From contig NC_049992.1 in assembly GCF_000003815.2 (NCBI RefSeq), positions 18,385,745 to 18,449,744 of the forward strand: a DNA stretch of 64,000 nucleotides, written 5' to 3'. The notes under the pieces were generated by a model, which did not search any database, was not told the DNA's origin, and worked only from the letters and a program-made list of their open reading frames with translations. Shown in pieces: positions 24,701 through 33,039 of this stretch. Origin of the DNA: Branchiostoma floridae. Lineage: Eukaryota; Chordata; Leptocardii; Amphioxiformes; Branchiostomatidae. Both the position numbers and the translations under genes were made by a program. Within the stretch, counting starts at the first letter, position 1. Every line of letters starts with the position of its first letter.

Positions 24701-24846
24701 AGAGAGACCGCAACATTCCGCGAGCATTCGAAATCTTCACCGACAACAAGACGTACGTTTTTAAGGCCAAGGACAGCAAGAATGCCGAGCAGTGGTTACA
24801 GTGTATCAACATCGCCGTGGCTCAGGCTAAGGAGTCCACGGCATGA
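9795..24846 (+). CDS. VEPH1: Ventricular zone-expressed PH domain protein (Melted orthologue), 15 coding exons
   Basis: Coding exons by splice consensus and phase: 9795-9896, 11120-11226, 11698-11842, 12688-12862, 13791-13954, 14474-14683, 16440-16654, 17677-18373, 19287-19508, 20494-20611, 21121-21260, 22290-22424, 22999-23116, 23777-23910, 24640-24846. Together they give 2889 nt, 962 aa. Exons 1-7 form the Melted helical-repeat N-terminal region (starts [20 protein letters not shown]). Exon 8 is a 232-residue Ser/Thr/Pro-rich linker, much longer than in vertebrates. Exons 10-13 are the conserved middle ([17 protein letters not shown]). Exons 14-15 encode the C-terminal PH domain, about residues 855-955 ([34 protein letters not shown]). 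Fly Melted binds phosphoinositides at the membrane and modulates insulin/TOR/FoxO signalling; VEPH1 affects TGF-beta signalling (family knowledge). The start is the first ATG after a pyrimidine-rich acceptor and matches the family start. Length is near fly Melted. Confidence 0.95.
9923..10446. mobile_element. TTAA-flanked MITE (piggyBac-like target) in VEPH1 intron 1
   Basis: Perfect terminal inverted repeats aggggcattccactcc / ggagtggaatgcccct bound a 524-base AT-rich element. It is flanked on both sides by TTAA (9919-9922, 10447-10450), the target of piggyBac-type transposons. There is no transposase. A second, interrupted copy of the interior lies at about 26836-27555. Confidence 0.8.
10643..11044 (+). 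mobile_element. Diverged hAT-type MITE copy in VEPH1 intron 1
   Basis: Shares the interior of the 7854-8288 element (ggacctgaaaaa, tttctaccaagttt, ccaaacagattcctttgtag) and its right end (tacccagcccta at 11044). The left terminus is degraded, so no target duplication can be assigned. Confidence 0.65.
12972..13100. repeat. Short inverted repeat in VEPH1 intron 4
   Basis: cacctcatatgcgtctcaat near 12976 pairs imperfectly with attgagatgtgtatgagaat and atgaggtg near 13063-13093, making a hairpin of about 120 bases. It may be an old MITE; no target duplication was found. Confidence 0.35.
14170..14430. repeat. Interspersed repeat fragment with repeated ccacctgt words
   Basis: The words agccacct, ccacctg and ggccacatttctc recur several times over 250 bases just upstream of exon 6. 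A loosely similar word (agtcaatcctaaactagtaa) is seen near 21702. It looks like a degraded repeat family member, with no terminal structure that I can define. Confidence 0.35.
14630..15439 (+). repeat. Tandem copies of the 3' end of VEPH1 exon 6 with its donor site
   Basis: The last 54 bases of exon 6 (14630-14683, 18 codons, [18 protein letters not shown]) recur at 14812-14865, 15001-15054, 15196-15249 and 15386-15439. Each is 54 bases, free of stops, with only one or two residue changes, and each ends GAG|GTA like the real donor. The period is 182-195 bases, and the linker contains ggtgttcagcaccaaggaca-type sequence. The copies lack an acceptor immediately upstream, so they are probably intronic pseudo-exon fragments rather than used exons. 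Confidence 0.9.
15621..15728. mobile_element. Near-perfect palindromic MITE with a 9-10 bp target duplication
   Basis: The arms tagcctggt...ctgtcctctcc and ggagaggacag...accaggcta pair over about 50 bases with a 4-base loop (gcaaat region). agtcatgaag directly repeats on both sides (15611-15620 and about 15728-15737). A hairpin with a 9-10 bp duplication suggests a Mutator-like or related non-autonomous transposon; the superfamily is inferred only from duplication length. Confidence 0.7.
16701..17071 (-). mobile_element. 5'-truncated LINE end in VEPH1 intron 7
   Basis: The minus strand encodes the tail of a non-LTR retrotransposon ORF2, including [19 protein letters not shown] and [10 protein letters not shown]. 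This resembles the end of a LINE reverse transcriptase region (family knowledge). acatataa flanks both sides (16693-16700, 17072-17079), a plausible target duplication. A related 3' end (ctttattgacacaaaagagtac) occurs near 48701. Only about 75 codons remain, so it is inactive. Confidence 0.55.
18376..18905 (+). repeat. Minisatellite in VEPH1 intron 8, about 45-base unit
   Basis: Around ten to twelve degenerate copies of a unit like gtgttcagcaccaaggacag plus gtatgtgtgactgtgtgttg. The array starts within 10 bases of the exon 8 donor. The unit also matches the linker between the exon 6 fragment copies in intron 6, so the two arrays share an origin. Confidence 0.85.
19534..20189. mobile_element. 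PIF/Harbinger-like MITE in VEPH1 intron 9
   Basis: 33-base terminal inverted repeats (19531-19563 and 20160-20192) begin AGGCC and end TATGGATGACATC, with the interior related to elements at 46696-47091 and 62378-62903. The other two copies show TTA duplications; here the flanks are ATA and TGA, so the duplication has decayed or been lost. A (GTAT)n run lies near 19927. Open frames within it are not transposase-like. Confidence 0.65.
21233..21546 (+). repeat. Tandem copies of the 3' end of VEPH1 exon 11 with its donor site
   Basis: The last 28 bases of exon 11 (21233-21260) recur at 21327-21354, 21421-21448 and 21519-21546. Each is followed by a donor-like GTAAG, GCAAG or GTAAA, then a (CAAA)n run and gaagtaagtagttaacaaac. 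The period is 94-98 bases. The copies are more similar to each other (gctacatctcatg) than to the true exon (gctgcatcttatg), so later rounds amplified an already duplicated unit. Confidence 0.9.
21977..22228 (+). mobile_element. tRNA-derived SINE in VEPH1 intron 11
   Basis: Begins gggatgtccctgtagctcaactggtagcag, where tagctcaactgg matches a pol III A box. It continues with cctggttgcaaatgtgg and ccctggttcaaatcttgg (B-box-like), then a body (gggagggacgtaaaaggagg) and an ATGAATAATAAAC tail. The whole is about 250 bases, typical of a SINE. Not a functional tRNA, since no cloverleaf can be drawn. Confidence 0.65.
22600..22745. repeat. Copy of an interspersed repeat containing a GGATGGAT...TTGGTAGGTAG core
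   Basis: Words such as agaagccttggatggatccc and gatagttggtaggtagtagg match in pattern segments near 51600 and 51960 (reverse strand), 56105, 56385 and 56565. The repeated theme is aGAACGGaTGGATGGATT followed by TGATATTTGGTATGTGGGTAG. I do not know the family. Confidence 0.45.
23220..23507 (-). mobile_element. SINE with a 5S rRNA-derived head in VEPH1 intron 13
   Basis: On the minus strand, 23507 down to about 23406 reads as degenerate 5S rRNA: gtaggccgtggtgag, acacccgatccctctgac, aggttaagcaacg and the very 5S-like agtacttggatgggagacca. It is followed by a body of about 180 bases (gtcataccaaagac...). The body is shared with the repeat at 31622-31870, which has a different head. This is SINE3-class organisation. 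Confidence 0.75.
24247..24442. mobile_element. 196-base MITE in VEPH1 intron 14
   Basis: The left arm taaagccccgtttacaaatc... and the right arm ...gatttgtaaagccggcttaa form inverted repeats. They extend through aagaatttagctc and gagctc, leaving a core of about 60 bases. No target duplication longer than TAA/TTA is discernible. Confidence 0.65.
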
Positions 24847-25085
24847 TGGGAAGGATCTGCAAGGTATTGTGGGAAGGGTATGTGCCTGATACATGATGAG
24901 AAGGATCTGCAAGGTATTGTGGGAAGTGTATGTGCCTTATATGTGTTGGGGCGGATCTGCAAGGCATTGTGGGAAGTGTATGTGCCTGATACATGATGGG
25001 AAGGATCTGCAAGGCATTGTGGGAAGTGTATGTGCCTGATACATAATGGGATGGATCTGCAAGGTATTATGGGAAGTGTGCATGC
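24842..25085 (+). repeat. Five-copy tandem repeat starting at the VEPH1 stop codon
   Basis: Units of about 57 bases, catgatgggaaggatctgca and aggtattgtgggaagtgtat, repeat about five times. The first unit contains the VEPH1 TGA stop (24844-24846), so the array starts exactly at the end of the coding sequence and forms the proximal 3' UTR. The minus-strand open frame here is an artefact. Confidence 0.85.
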
Positions 25086-25439
25086 CTGAAATGTTGCTTA
25101 ATCTTCTGTGAGAAGAGACAGAAGTTGTTGTGATGAAGGAGCTTAGAAACGAGTTGAAAGGAAGATGTTTAAGACTGGACTGAGGTGTGTAGCCATTTAA
25201 GAAGTTCCTCTATCTAGGAGGAAGGAATTTGTTGAAAGAGAAGGAAATCTGTTTGTGAAGGGGAAGACGGGAATATGAATAATGATTGCAAGCAAAAAGA
25301 AGTAATGATTATGATTTAAAGTGAAAATTCAAGTGAAGTAATAATGAAAGATATTGCAAGACAAAAGTCGTACCATAATATGGACTCTGAACAGAGCTTT
25401 TATATATTTACAGTCCTCATTGTTAGAAAAAAACTCTTC

Positions 25440-25920
25440 AATTGGTAAATTTAAGATAGATGTTCCTTGCAAAACAGCAAAATTTTGGATGGCAAAGTTT
25501 GTTTGCAAATTTGTATGTGGTGTAAATTGCAGAGGGGTCTGTGCCGAGCTTCTTGTTGTCAGAGATATTTATGGAGATCTTTGGCAGTAAAGCTGACAAA
25601 GTTTACAATTAACTTTGTAAATTTATGATGGATGTTCCTTGCAAAACAGCAAATTTTTTTGGACAGCAAAGTTTGTATGTGGTGTAAATCAGAGAAGGGT
25701 CTGTGCCGAGCTTCTTGTTGTCAGAGATATTTATGGAGATCTTTGGCAGTAAAGCTGACAAAGTTTACAATTAACTTTGTAAATTTATGATGGATGTTCC
25801 TTGCAAAACAGCAAATTTTTTTGGACAGCAAAGTTTGTATGTGGTGTAAATCAGAGAAGGGTCTGTGCCGAGCTTCTTGTTGTCAGAGAGATTTATCGAG
25901 ATCTTTGGCTACATTAAAGC
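25440..25920 (+). repeat. Three-copy tandem repeat, about 168-base unit, downstream of VEPH1
   Basis: Units beginning near 25446, 25619 and 25788 share gatggatgttccttgcaaaa, gtctgtgccgagcttcttgt and agatctttggcagtaaagct. The last two copies are almost identical and the first is diverged. It probably lies in the 3' UTR or just beyond; no gene is seen. Confidence 0.85.
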
Positions 25921-25924
25921 CAGT

Positions 25925-26830
25925 TGTATAAAAGATGACTATATAGCAAAGCAGCAAACAAGGTGTTACCTGTGCTTTTAATGTAAATTTTCCTTTAGGA
26001 CTAAGGCCAGACCAATTTGATTTCTTGGTTCGCGGATTTTTTCATGAAAAATATGGAGCGATAGGGAAAAAAAATAAAAAATAAAAATTGTAAAATGGTT
26101 GAGGTAAAGATAAGGGCTAATCCAAAACATAAAGAATAAAAAGTTTTCATTTTGAAAAAAGTACAAAAACAACATTACTGTACAGTTACAGCACCTGTTC
26201 GTTGAAAATTACATGTATAAAAGTAGTGTCAGTTTTTATGTTTGTCCCATTCTTTATGAATGAAAAATATAACTGCAATAATAATACTCACATTTTAGAG
26301 TACTCTTAAGGAGCCTATAATATAAAGGCCAATTTGCTACACCAGAAAGTTGGTGAATGGTTTCATTAATGGTGGAAATTTGCTGAGTGGTAATCTTTAT
26401 TTTTATTTCCAAAAAATAGGAGCGAGCGAATCCGTGAACCAAGAAATTAAATTGGTGTGGCCTGAAGGCTGTATGATAGTTCTGGGTCTTGTCTGATAAT
26501 CAACAGGTATAGATCTTCCAGCTTTAAAGTGCATCTTAAGGTAACTGAAAATACTTATAAAAACCAGCTGCCTTTTACTCTATTGTTGCAACTCCGAGAT
26601 GGGAAACTTCAAGACATTGTAGTTATAGCTATAGAAAGTGTTCAATGTATAGAAGATTAAGATAAAGAGGTGTTGATTAATTTATTGTTGAGCACCTAGC
26701 ATGTAGCAATGTACAAAAACACAAGGACTCAAAGGAGCCAAAAGATAGACCAGAAGGGGTTGTTATTTGCCAAAAGATAAACTATCAAAGAATGCACATT
26801 AATTAGTCGACTTTTTGTAGAAGTCCACTT
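25925..26830. other. Non-genic AT-rich interval
   Basis: No exon with plausible splice sites or conserved protein sequence was found. An inverted pair of words (ggccagaccaatttgatttcttgg at about 26006 and ccaagaaattaaattggtgtggcc at about 26439) bounds about 460 bases. These may be the ends of another non-autonomous transposon. Confidence 0.5.
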
Positions 26831-26835
26831 GTGTT

Positions 26836-27555
26836 GAATTATGCATGAGACGTATGTTTTTTAGAATAAGATGATACCCACTAACCCCATACAGACCCTA
26901 CCCATGTACTCCCTATGTATAGACTTCAACGTGAATATTTTCTGGCATAAAAGTGGGGAGATGAACACACGAAGAAGGACATTTTTTGAAAATATCAAAG
27001 AATGCACATAACAAGACAAGTTTTTATATTGCACTAAAATTATTTTTGTAACCTAGCTTTCGTCAGGCCTTGTCAATCACAATCACAATCGTGGAGAAAC
27101 ACGTCTGTCAACATCCCAACACATTGCAGCCCTAGAACCTGTCAAGTCAACCTCCTCCTGTTACAAAAGAACTTTTCTCCCAGCCACAGTTAAGCTATGG
27201 AACTGCCTCCCACTGTACATACACTGTAAATACCAGAGACTTGAAGAACTTCAAACGAAAAAGTAAATGCCCACCTCACCGATACTCGCCAGTGTGATGT
27301 ATTGTAAAATGTCAGCACAGCTACTAATGATGAGGCTTGGTCACAGCATAGATTAAAGAATTAAAAAAAAATATTTGTATCCAGCCGTAGGCTAAAATTG
27401 CTTAATTGCAGAGGGTACTAAGGGGAGTTAAGTAGAAAACTGATTCCAATGGTTTTTGATATGTGGGACTAGTGGGTACCTTTACTGTAAAGTAGTATGA
27501 TGTTTTCACTTCCTAGAATTATTATCTTTTGGAAAATGACACCTCTTCTTGAGTT
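26836..27555 (+). mobile_element. Second copy of the TTAA-type MITE, split by a LINE end
   Basis: 26870-27065 and 27365-27555 match consecutive parts of the 9923-10446 element (accccatacagaccctaccc, gcaaattgc-like words, gagggtactaaggggagtta, gtaaagtagtatgatg). A 300-base insertion separates the two parts. The termini are poorly preserved. Confidence 0.6.
27066..27370 (+). mobile_element. LINE 3'-terminal fragment inserted in a MITE
   Basis: The plus strand encodes a short ORF2 tail including RTFLPATVKLWNCLPLYI, the TVxLWNxLP signature near the end of many CR1/RTE-like reverse transcriptases (family knowledge). It is followed by a stop and an A-rich end (gaattaaaaaaaaata near 27358-27371). 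Severely 5' truncated. Confidence 0.55.
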
Positions 27556-27754
27556 TTAAGGCTCCTCCAAAAAAGTAATGATTACAACCAATATTGGTGC
27601 AAATTGCTGCCAGATCATTCCACTGAATACTGTTAGAAATGATATCATATCTGCTAATCTACAAGTCATGTAATAATCATATGAAATGCAAATTTCCATT
27701 TTAAGAAATTGTCCATCATGATCAAATGTCATTCCAAGCCAAGTGTACTTAACA

Positions 27755-28101
27755 GTTACAGCTGCTACTAGTGTAACTCATCCTCCTACGCACGGTCCCC
27801 AACCAGCTAGTCGCCTATGTGGGGACCCTGCTATCTGAAGAGCCACCCACGGTTACTGACCGCCCTGCTTATAAATATTAATGAGCTTACCCTTATATGA
27901 GAACCAGGCAATCATCGCCCAATCAGGCCTTTGCGAGATCCCTTTTGAAAACTGTAAGGCTATTCTCTGATTGGCTGACAGCTAGTTTGTGAAGATGCTC
28001 ACAGTAACCGGGAGTGTCCCTTCAGATAGCAGGATCACCACATAGGCAATTAGCCGGTTGGGAACCACACGCAGGCGGATGTTGTAACTTACAGCTGTAA
28101 T
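27755..28101. mobile_element. MITE with inverted repeats of about 80 bases
   Basis: The left arm ttacagctgctactagtg...ggtccccaaccagctagtcgcctatgtggggaccctgctatctgaag pairs with the reverse complement of 28020-28101 over about 80 bases at roughly 80% identity. The core of about 190 bases is AT/GC mixed and non-coding. Confidence 0.65.
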
Positions 28102-28789
28102 ATCTTGTGCCACCTGATCAAATGCTATTCTACAAGACTTAGTGCTAAACTATTGACCAAAGTGAGCCATTTTACTATGCAATCAACTTAGTCTTGCTCA
28201 TAATCAATTAATAATGTGATTATTTTTAGAATATTCTAGGAAACAGGTGACATGCTACTAGTACTAATAAAAAAAACGCCCTTCGAAAAGGCGGTGCATA
28301 GTATTATAACAGACTGCAGTTAGTGCAAAGTTTAACCTACCTCCGGGTATGTGCATGAACATGACAGAAGTACACAATGAATTCTTGGACAACAAGCATA
28401 TTATACGCTTGCCCCTGATCGCCCAAAATGGATGCACTACTGTTGCAAATGGTTGACTATTCTGAATGCTTGCACCTCATTTTTAACCCTTAGCAGCCTA
28501 AGATTGTTCTGGGGCATCACATTGGTGCACTTTCAGCTACAAGTGGTTAAAGGTAGCCTTTTGATAAAGGTAACTTGAAAATGTTACTTTTACCATTAAG
28601 TTCTCCAAATAATGCCTTATATTTGTACTTGGAACCATACATTTAGTGCTAAATTGCCATTTTATGCATTGTCAAGGAAAATTTGTACTTGAAACCAATT
28701 TGCCCATAGTCTGACATGCGTCTTATGCCATACCTTGTTGTGCCTTCTCTGTGTTTCCATATATGGTACATTGTGCAAATTTAGAAGAT

Positions 28790-28870
28790 TACCGTAAATG
28801 CAGGAATGTTCGTGAAGCTCATTGTTTTTGATGTGACCTCTTCACCACAAACTTAAGACCACTTGAATAC
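28790..28870. mobile_element. Partial copy of the CTGTAAATGCAG MITE
   Basis: ttaccgtaaatgcaggaatg followed by ttcgtgaagctc and ttcaccacaaacttaagacc matches the left half of the element at 33917-34115. Confidence 0.5.
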
Positions 28871-28965
28871 ACACCTGATAGTTATCAAGAAGTGACTGTT
28901 CTGTCTACTGCAGCACCCTTGTCCAGTTGCTATTAGGTGGTTTCTGACTGGCTGTCCATTTAGAT

Positions 28966-29897
28966 TTTTTTTTTTTTTTTCTTCCTGATTCCGTGTTCGT
29001 CACGGCACTTTATTACATGTCACAGAAAGCTGTACAATATGTAGCTTATATCATATTTCTAAGAATACATTCTGATTTGAAAATTTTCAGAATGATTTCT
29101 GCATCTTGACATAGTGAATTCGGGGATGACACTGTAGACTTATATTTTACAATGGATAGTTTCGCAACTAGCAGCAGTTCATTGATGTACCGAAACTTGT
29201 TTAACATAAAAAATAGATATAAATAGAACTTTATTGCTCGACATTTGTACATGGTACAAAGTATGAGGGTTGTATCCAAAAATAATGTCATGTACAGTGA
29301 GAGATATGGAATAACTAAACAAACTTTCCACATAATCCCATAATGGTTTAACAATTTTACAGTCAAAGAAAAAATGCTCTATATATTCTATAATATCGCA
29401 AAAAATACACTTATTATTTTCTACAATTCTCATCTTATGCAACAATATTTTGGTCGGATAAATATTATGCAAGATCTTCCATTGCAAACTAATAAGTTTG
29501 GGTTCTTTAGTGGTCAAGAAGGGAGATTTCCATAGTACATGCCAAGAAATGGAACGAAAATCGTACATAGGAAATCGTTTCTCCCAGAAATTCTGTGAGA
29601 CTGGGACTGCTTGGTATTGCATGATACAGAAATTCTTAAAGAAGATAGAGTCTAGTAAGCGGATGTCTTTACCACAAAGTTTGATACTAGGAGATTCTTC
29701 GTTGTCTAATCGAGAAACACCTTTCCATTGTTTGGGAATTGAATTGATTAAAGCATGATACTGTAGTAATACATGTGCATCATTACCAACAATAGCTTTT
29801 ACATCATCAAAAGATATAAAGTTACCCTGATCATCCACAATATCATTTACATAAAGAATATGTCGTCTAATCCATTTCTTAAAATAAAGCATGTTGC
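28966..29897 (-). mobile_element. 5'-truncated LINE insertion with perfect 14-bp target duplication
   Basis: ctgtccatttagat flanks the 932-base insertion exactly (28952-28965 and 29898-29911). On the minus strand an open frame from 29892 to 29179 encodes about 237 residues of ORF2 C terminus, with LQWKILHNIYPTKILLH, CIFCDIIEYIEHFFFDC and PLWDYVE, the Cys/His tail of L1/Tx1-like reverse transcriptases. It is followed by a 3' UTR, an AATAAA signal (minus strand, 29009-29014) and a poly(A) tail seen as poly(T) at about 28966-28982. The frame is undamaged and the duplication perfect, so the insertion looks young. Lacking most of ORF2, it cannot move by itself. Confidence 0.9.
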
Positions 29898-29911
29898 CTG
29901 TCCATTTAGAT

Positions 29912-31600
29912 GCTGGTGTTTTTGCCAGTACTGTACAGTATGTGACTTAGAAACTACTGCAAACCCTCCATTTTCTCTGTACTGTGATATTGAGTCCATG
30001 CGGACTTGAATACTGTATATTGTAATACAGCAATAATTTAGAATTAGATTTTTGTACTTCAGAAAAATCTGCAACTCCTCAAATTAACTGAAAAGCATAT
30101 TAGATACCACTAATCTTTCATTGTTCTTATCATCCAATGATATTGACATATCCACCGATTCCCCCCCCCAAAAAAAGCCATTTCAGAAAAAGTATTATAC
30201 AATACAGTCATGCAGATATTTCTGAATTTGATTTTTCCCCCCACCCATTGACTGCAATTTGATTTAAATTTGTAATTAAACTAGTAGAAGCTGTATCAAA
30301 AGGCTGCAAACCTCGGAAAAAAACTCTGAGCCAAAGTTTACTGTTACCCAACCAACTTGCTATCAGTATCACGTGCATACAGCAATTTTTAAAAAAATTT
30401 CAAGAAAAGATAAAAGCAATAATATTATTGATATTAGCAGTAGAACAACAGGATACACCATCAGAAGAAAAGTTGGTGCAAATATTTCGTGCAATTTTTG
30501 ATGTTATTAAACATACTTTAAACGGTAGGTGACAGTAATTATTATGTTTAACTTATAAGTTTGTAAATATTGTAAACATGGTCAGCTCGAGATCTTGCCA
30601 AGACTTAGTGATACTTTCCAACCAATGATAGCCAATGATATATTATATAATAGTGGGTATAGATGAGACATTCCTACATTTTTTGTTACTGCAAACTTTC
30701 CAAATTTTCAAAAAGAAACAGTATTTTTTATTTTAAGGTGAAAAGGAAAAAGTTCATTTTTTGTTACCTTTGACTCTTGTGTGTTACAGTAGGACGTTTT
30801 TTGCTTGGTTCAATAAAATTTTAGCTGCATATTGATTATCATGTTGCTTAAGGTTGCATTTCTTAATTGTTAAGAATTTTATATTTACATTAGTTTAAGA
30901 AAGAGAAAAGAATTAATCTTCCATTGCCATAGTAGAACATATAGGGTACATGCTATGATGGCATTAAAAATGATCAGAATTGTTTATCAATATTATGCAA
31001 AATTTTGTGAGAGTCTACATCTCAAAATTGCAGCAAATACCAGTACTTCACCTGTGCACCTTGCTCCAGCCATAGAATGTATTTATGATATTATATATTA
31101 ATAAGGTTCAATAATTTGTGCACTAGTCATTAAATGTTCTGACAGGTGTTAATTAATCTTTGTTTTAGATGACAATTTAATGAAGGAGAATTTTACAGAA
31201 TTATTATATGTTTTTACCATATGTCAACTTCTATGTTTTTGCCATATGTCAACTTCTATGCATATTACTTTTGGTACTGACAAATTCTATGATGATAGAG
31301 TATTATGACTTATATAAAGACTTTCTTGCTTGTATTTTGATGTAATAATAGAGTTTATGTGCTTAAATAGCCGCCTAGGTTTAGGTGCTTGTGTAAATTT
31401 GTTTTGCCAGTATTTTTGTGTGAAATAGTCCGATTCTTCTGTATTCTGGTAACAGAGAATAAAGGTAAATAAACGGTTTGTTTTTGTGCATTTTTTTACC
31501 ATTGGGATCATGGTAACGTATATATAAGGGATGCAGAAGCTTGCATGTAAACATTTGTTGACTTGGGGTACAGTAGTAAGCAGGTTAAACTTAAGATAGT
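29912..31600. other. Non-genic AT-rich interval
   Basis: No exons, tRNAs or defined mobile elements were found. There is a CCCCCCCC/AAAAAA junction near 30161 and scattered poly(A/T) tracts. A short word (catatgtcaacttctatg) is directly repeated near 31219 and 31243. Confidence 0.5.
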
Positions 31601-31621
31601 CAAGTCCTTCCCATACCTAAT

Positions 31622-31870
31622 GGTGCATAGGGCAGTGCTCATCTTCGTTTCAGTAGCCCTGGGCCACACAACTTTGTGCAATCAATACAGCAGTGAGCTA
31701 GTCCACTGGTAGTGGTGTGTGTTCAATTTCCGTACTCTTTCTCGAATGCTGAGTGCTAAGCAGGGAAAGCAGCATGTACCATTTTCTAAATTTGGTATGA
31801 CAAGCAAAATAGTCTGGGATCGAACTTGCGACCTACCGAATGCAAGGCGAACACTACCCACTCGGCCATT
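31622..31870 (-). mobile_element. SINE with a tRNA-derived head sharing its body with the 5S-headed copy
   Basis: On the minus strand the head reads ggccgagtgggtagtg (A-box-like), then gcaagttcgatcccag (B-box-like). The body, gtcataccaaatttagaaaa and onward, matches the body of the element at 23220-23507. It is not a functional tRNA gene; it continues directly into the SINE body and lacks a cloverleaf. Confidence 0.7.
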
Positions 31871-32423
31871 TTTTTTTAAAAACGAGTTTGCTCAGTGCAA
31901 GGTCATTGACCGCTTCTAGGCACTGAAGTATGCTCACTGTGGCATCATTGCACCGGCTAACTTAATATCATTTGTCTACTTTGCTTTGAATGGTTTTGTC
32001 TGAATGTGACTACCCTGTATGCCATCCTGGTTAGTTTGCAATAGGAGGATAGGTTTTAGGGACAACACATCACAACCTATGGACCTTACATTTGGGTTTT
32101 GGTTGAAGCTTGGCTTTCCAACTCTTGTTAGCACATGATTTAACACTCAAGATGAGGGCCTGAAATTAGCTAAGAAGACATGAAAAGCTTGCACTGTTGA
32201 ATATCCTGACAGACTATCCAACTCTACACCAAAAAAACAAGATAGAGTTAGTGAAACTTTGTCTTTCAGATTTTTATTTACAAAAGTGAGCCTGAAAGGC
32301 ACTTTCACTTGCCTGGGATAATCAGGTAAGTGGACTTGCCCAACCCTGTACACATTATATGTAGGACAGAGCAAGGACACAAGCAATGGATGGAAGAGAA
32401 GTGGCAGGCTATGCTGGCAGGTA

Positions 32424-32959
32424 CGAGGGGCGTTCAATAAGTAATAACTCTGACTCATTTCCCATAGCAGGAGATTTCTCTTCATAGGAACCACCCAGAG
32501 TTATGTATTTCTCCCTTCGTTTGATGCAGCTCTGGACACCGTTTTTGTAGGACACCCCAGGTTGGTCCTGCAACAGATGCCTCATCAATGGCAGAAGAGG
32601 AACGACCAGGTCTGGGAGCTGTTTCCACAGACTTCCGGCCATGTTTGAATTCAGGATGCCAGCGTTTTACAAGGTCATATGATGGGGCATCATCACCATA
32701 AGTTTATTTCATTTCATCAAAAGTCTCCTTTGGTGTGCGTCCTTTCAAATACAAAAACTGGATCACTGCGCGACACTCAACTCAGGTTCCATTTCACACC
32801 TAACTCAGTTCAAACACCAGTAAATCAGAAACCACAATTAGTTCAGAGCTCTTTTTTGCAACATAAAGTATAGAGATATGAATCATTACACATGCAAAAT
32901 TTCATCTAGATCAGACAAGTGAAAGTGGGTCGGAGTTATTACTTATTGAACGCCCCTCG
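32424..32959 (-). mobile_element. Internally deleted mariner-like transposon
   Basis: Near-perfect inverted ends (CGAGGGGCGTTCAATAAGTA on each side) are flanked by TA (32422-32423 and 32960-32961), as for Tc1/mariner. The minus strand keeps the N-terminal helix-turn-helix region of a SETMAR-type mariner transposase: AVIQFLYLKGRTPKETFDEM, a stop, then TYGDDAPSYDLVKRWHPEF and APRPGR. After that it jumps to a short C-terminal piece. The DDD/DDE catalytic core is missing and stops are present, so this is a dead, 536-base derivative. Confidence 0.9.
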
Positions 32960-33039
32960 TATCATTGGAAGCTGCCATGCAGCAAAGAAGAAGAAGCAGG
33001 GAGAGGTATGTGCCATAAGGACATGACCGTTATGGCAGT

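Noticed and set aside
31740-31870. tRNA gene on the minus strand
   Set aside because: A- and B-box-like words exist but no cloverleaf can be drawn and the sequence continues into a SINE body.
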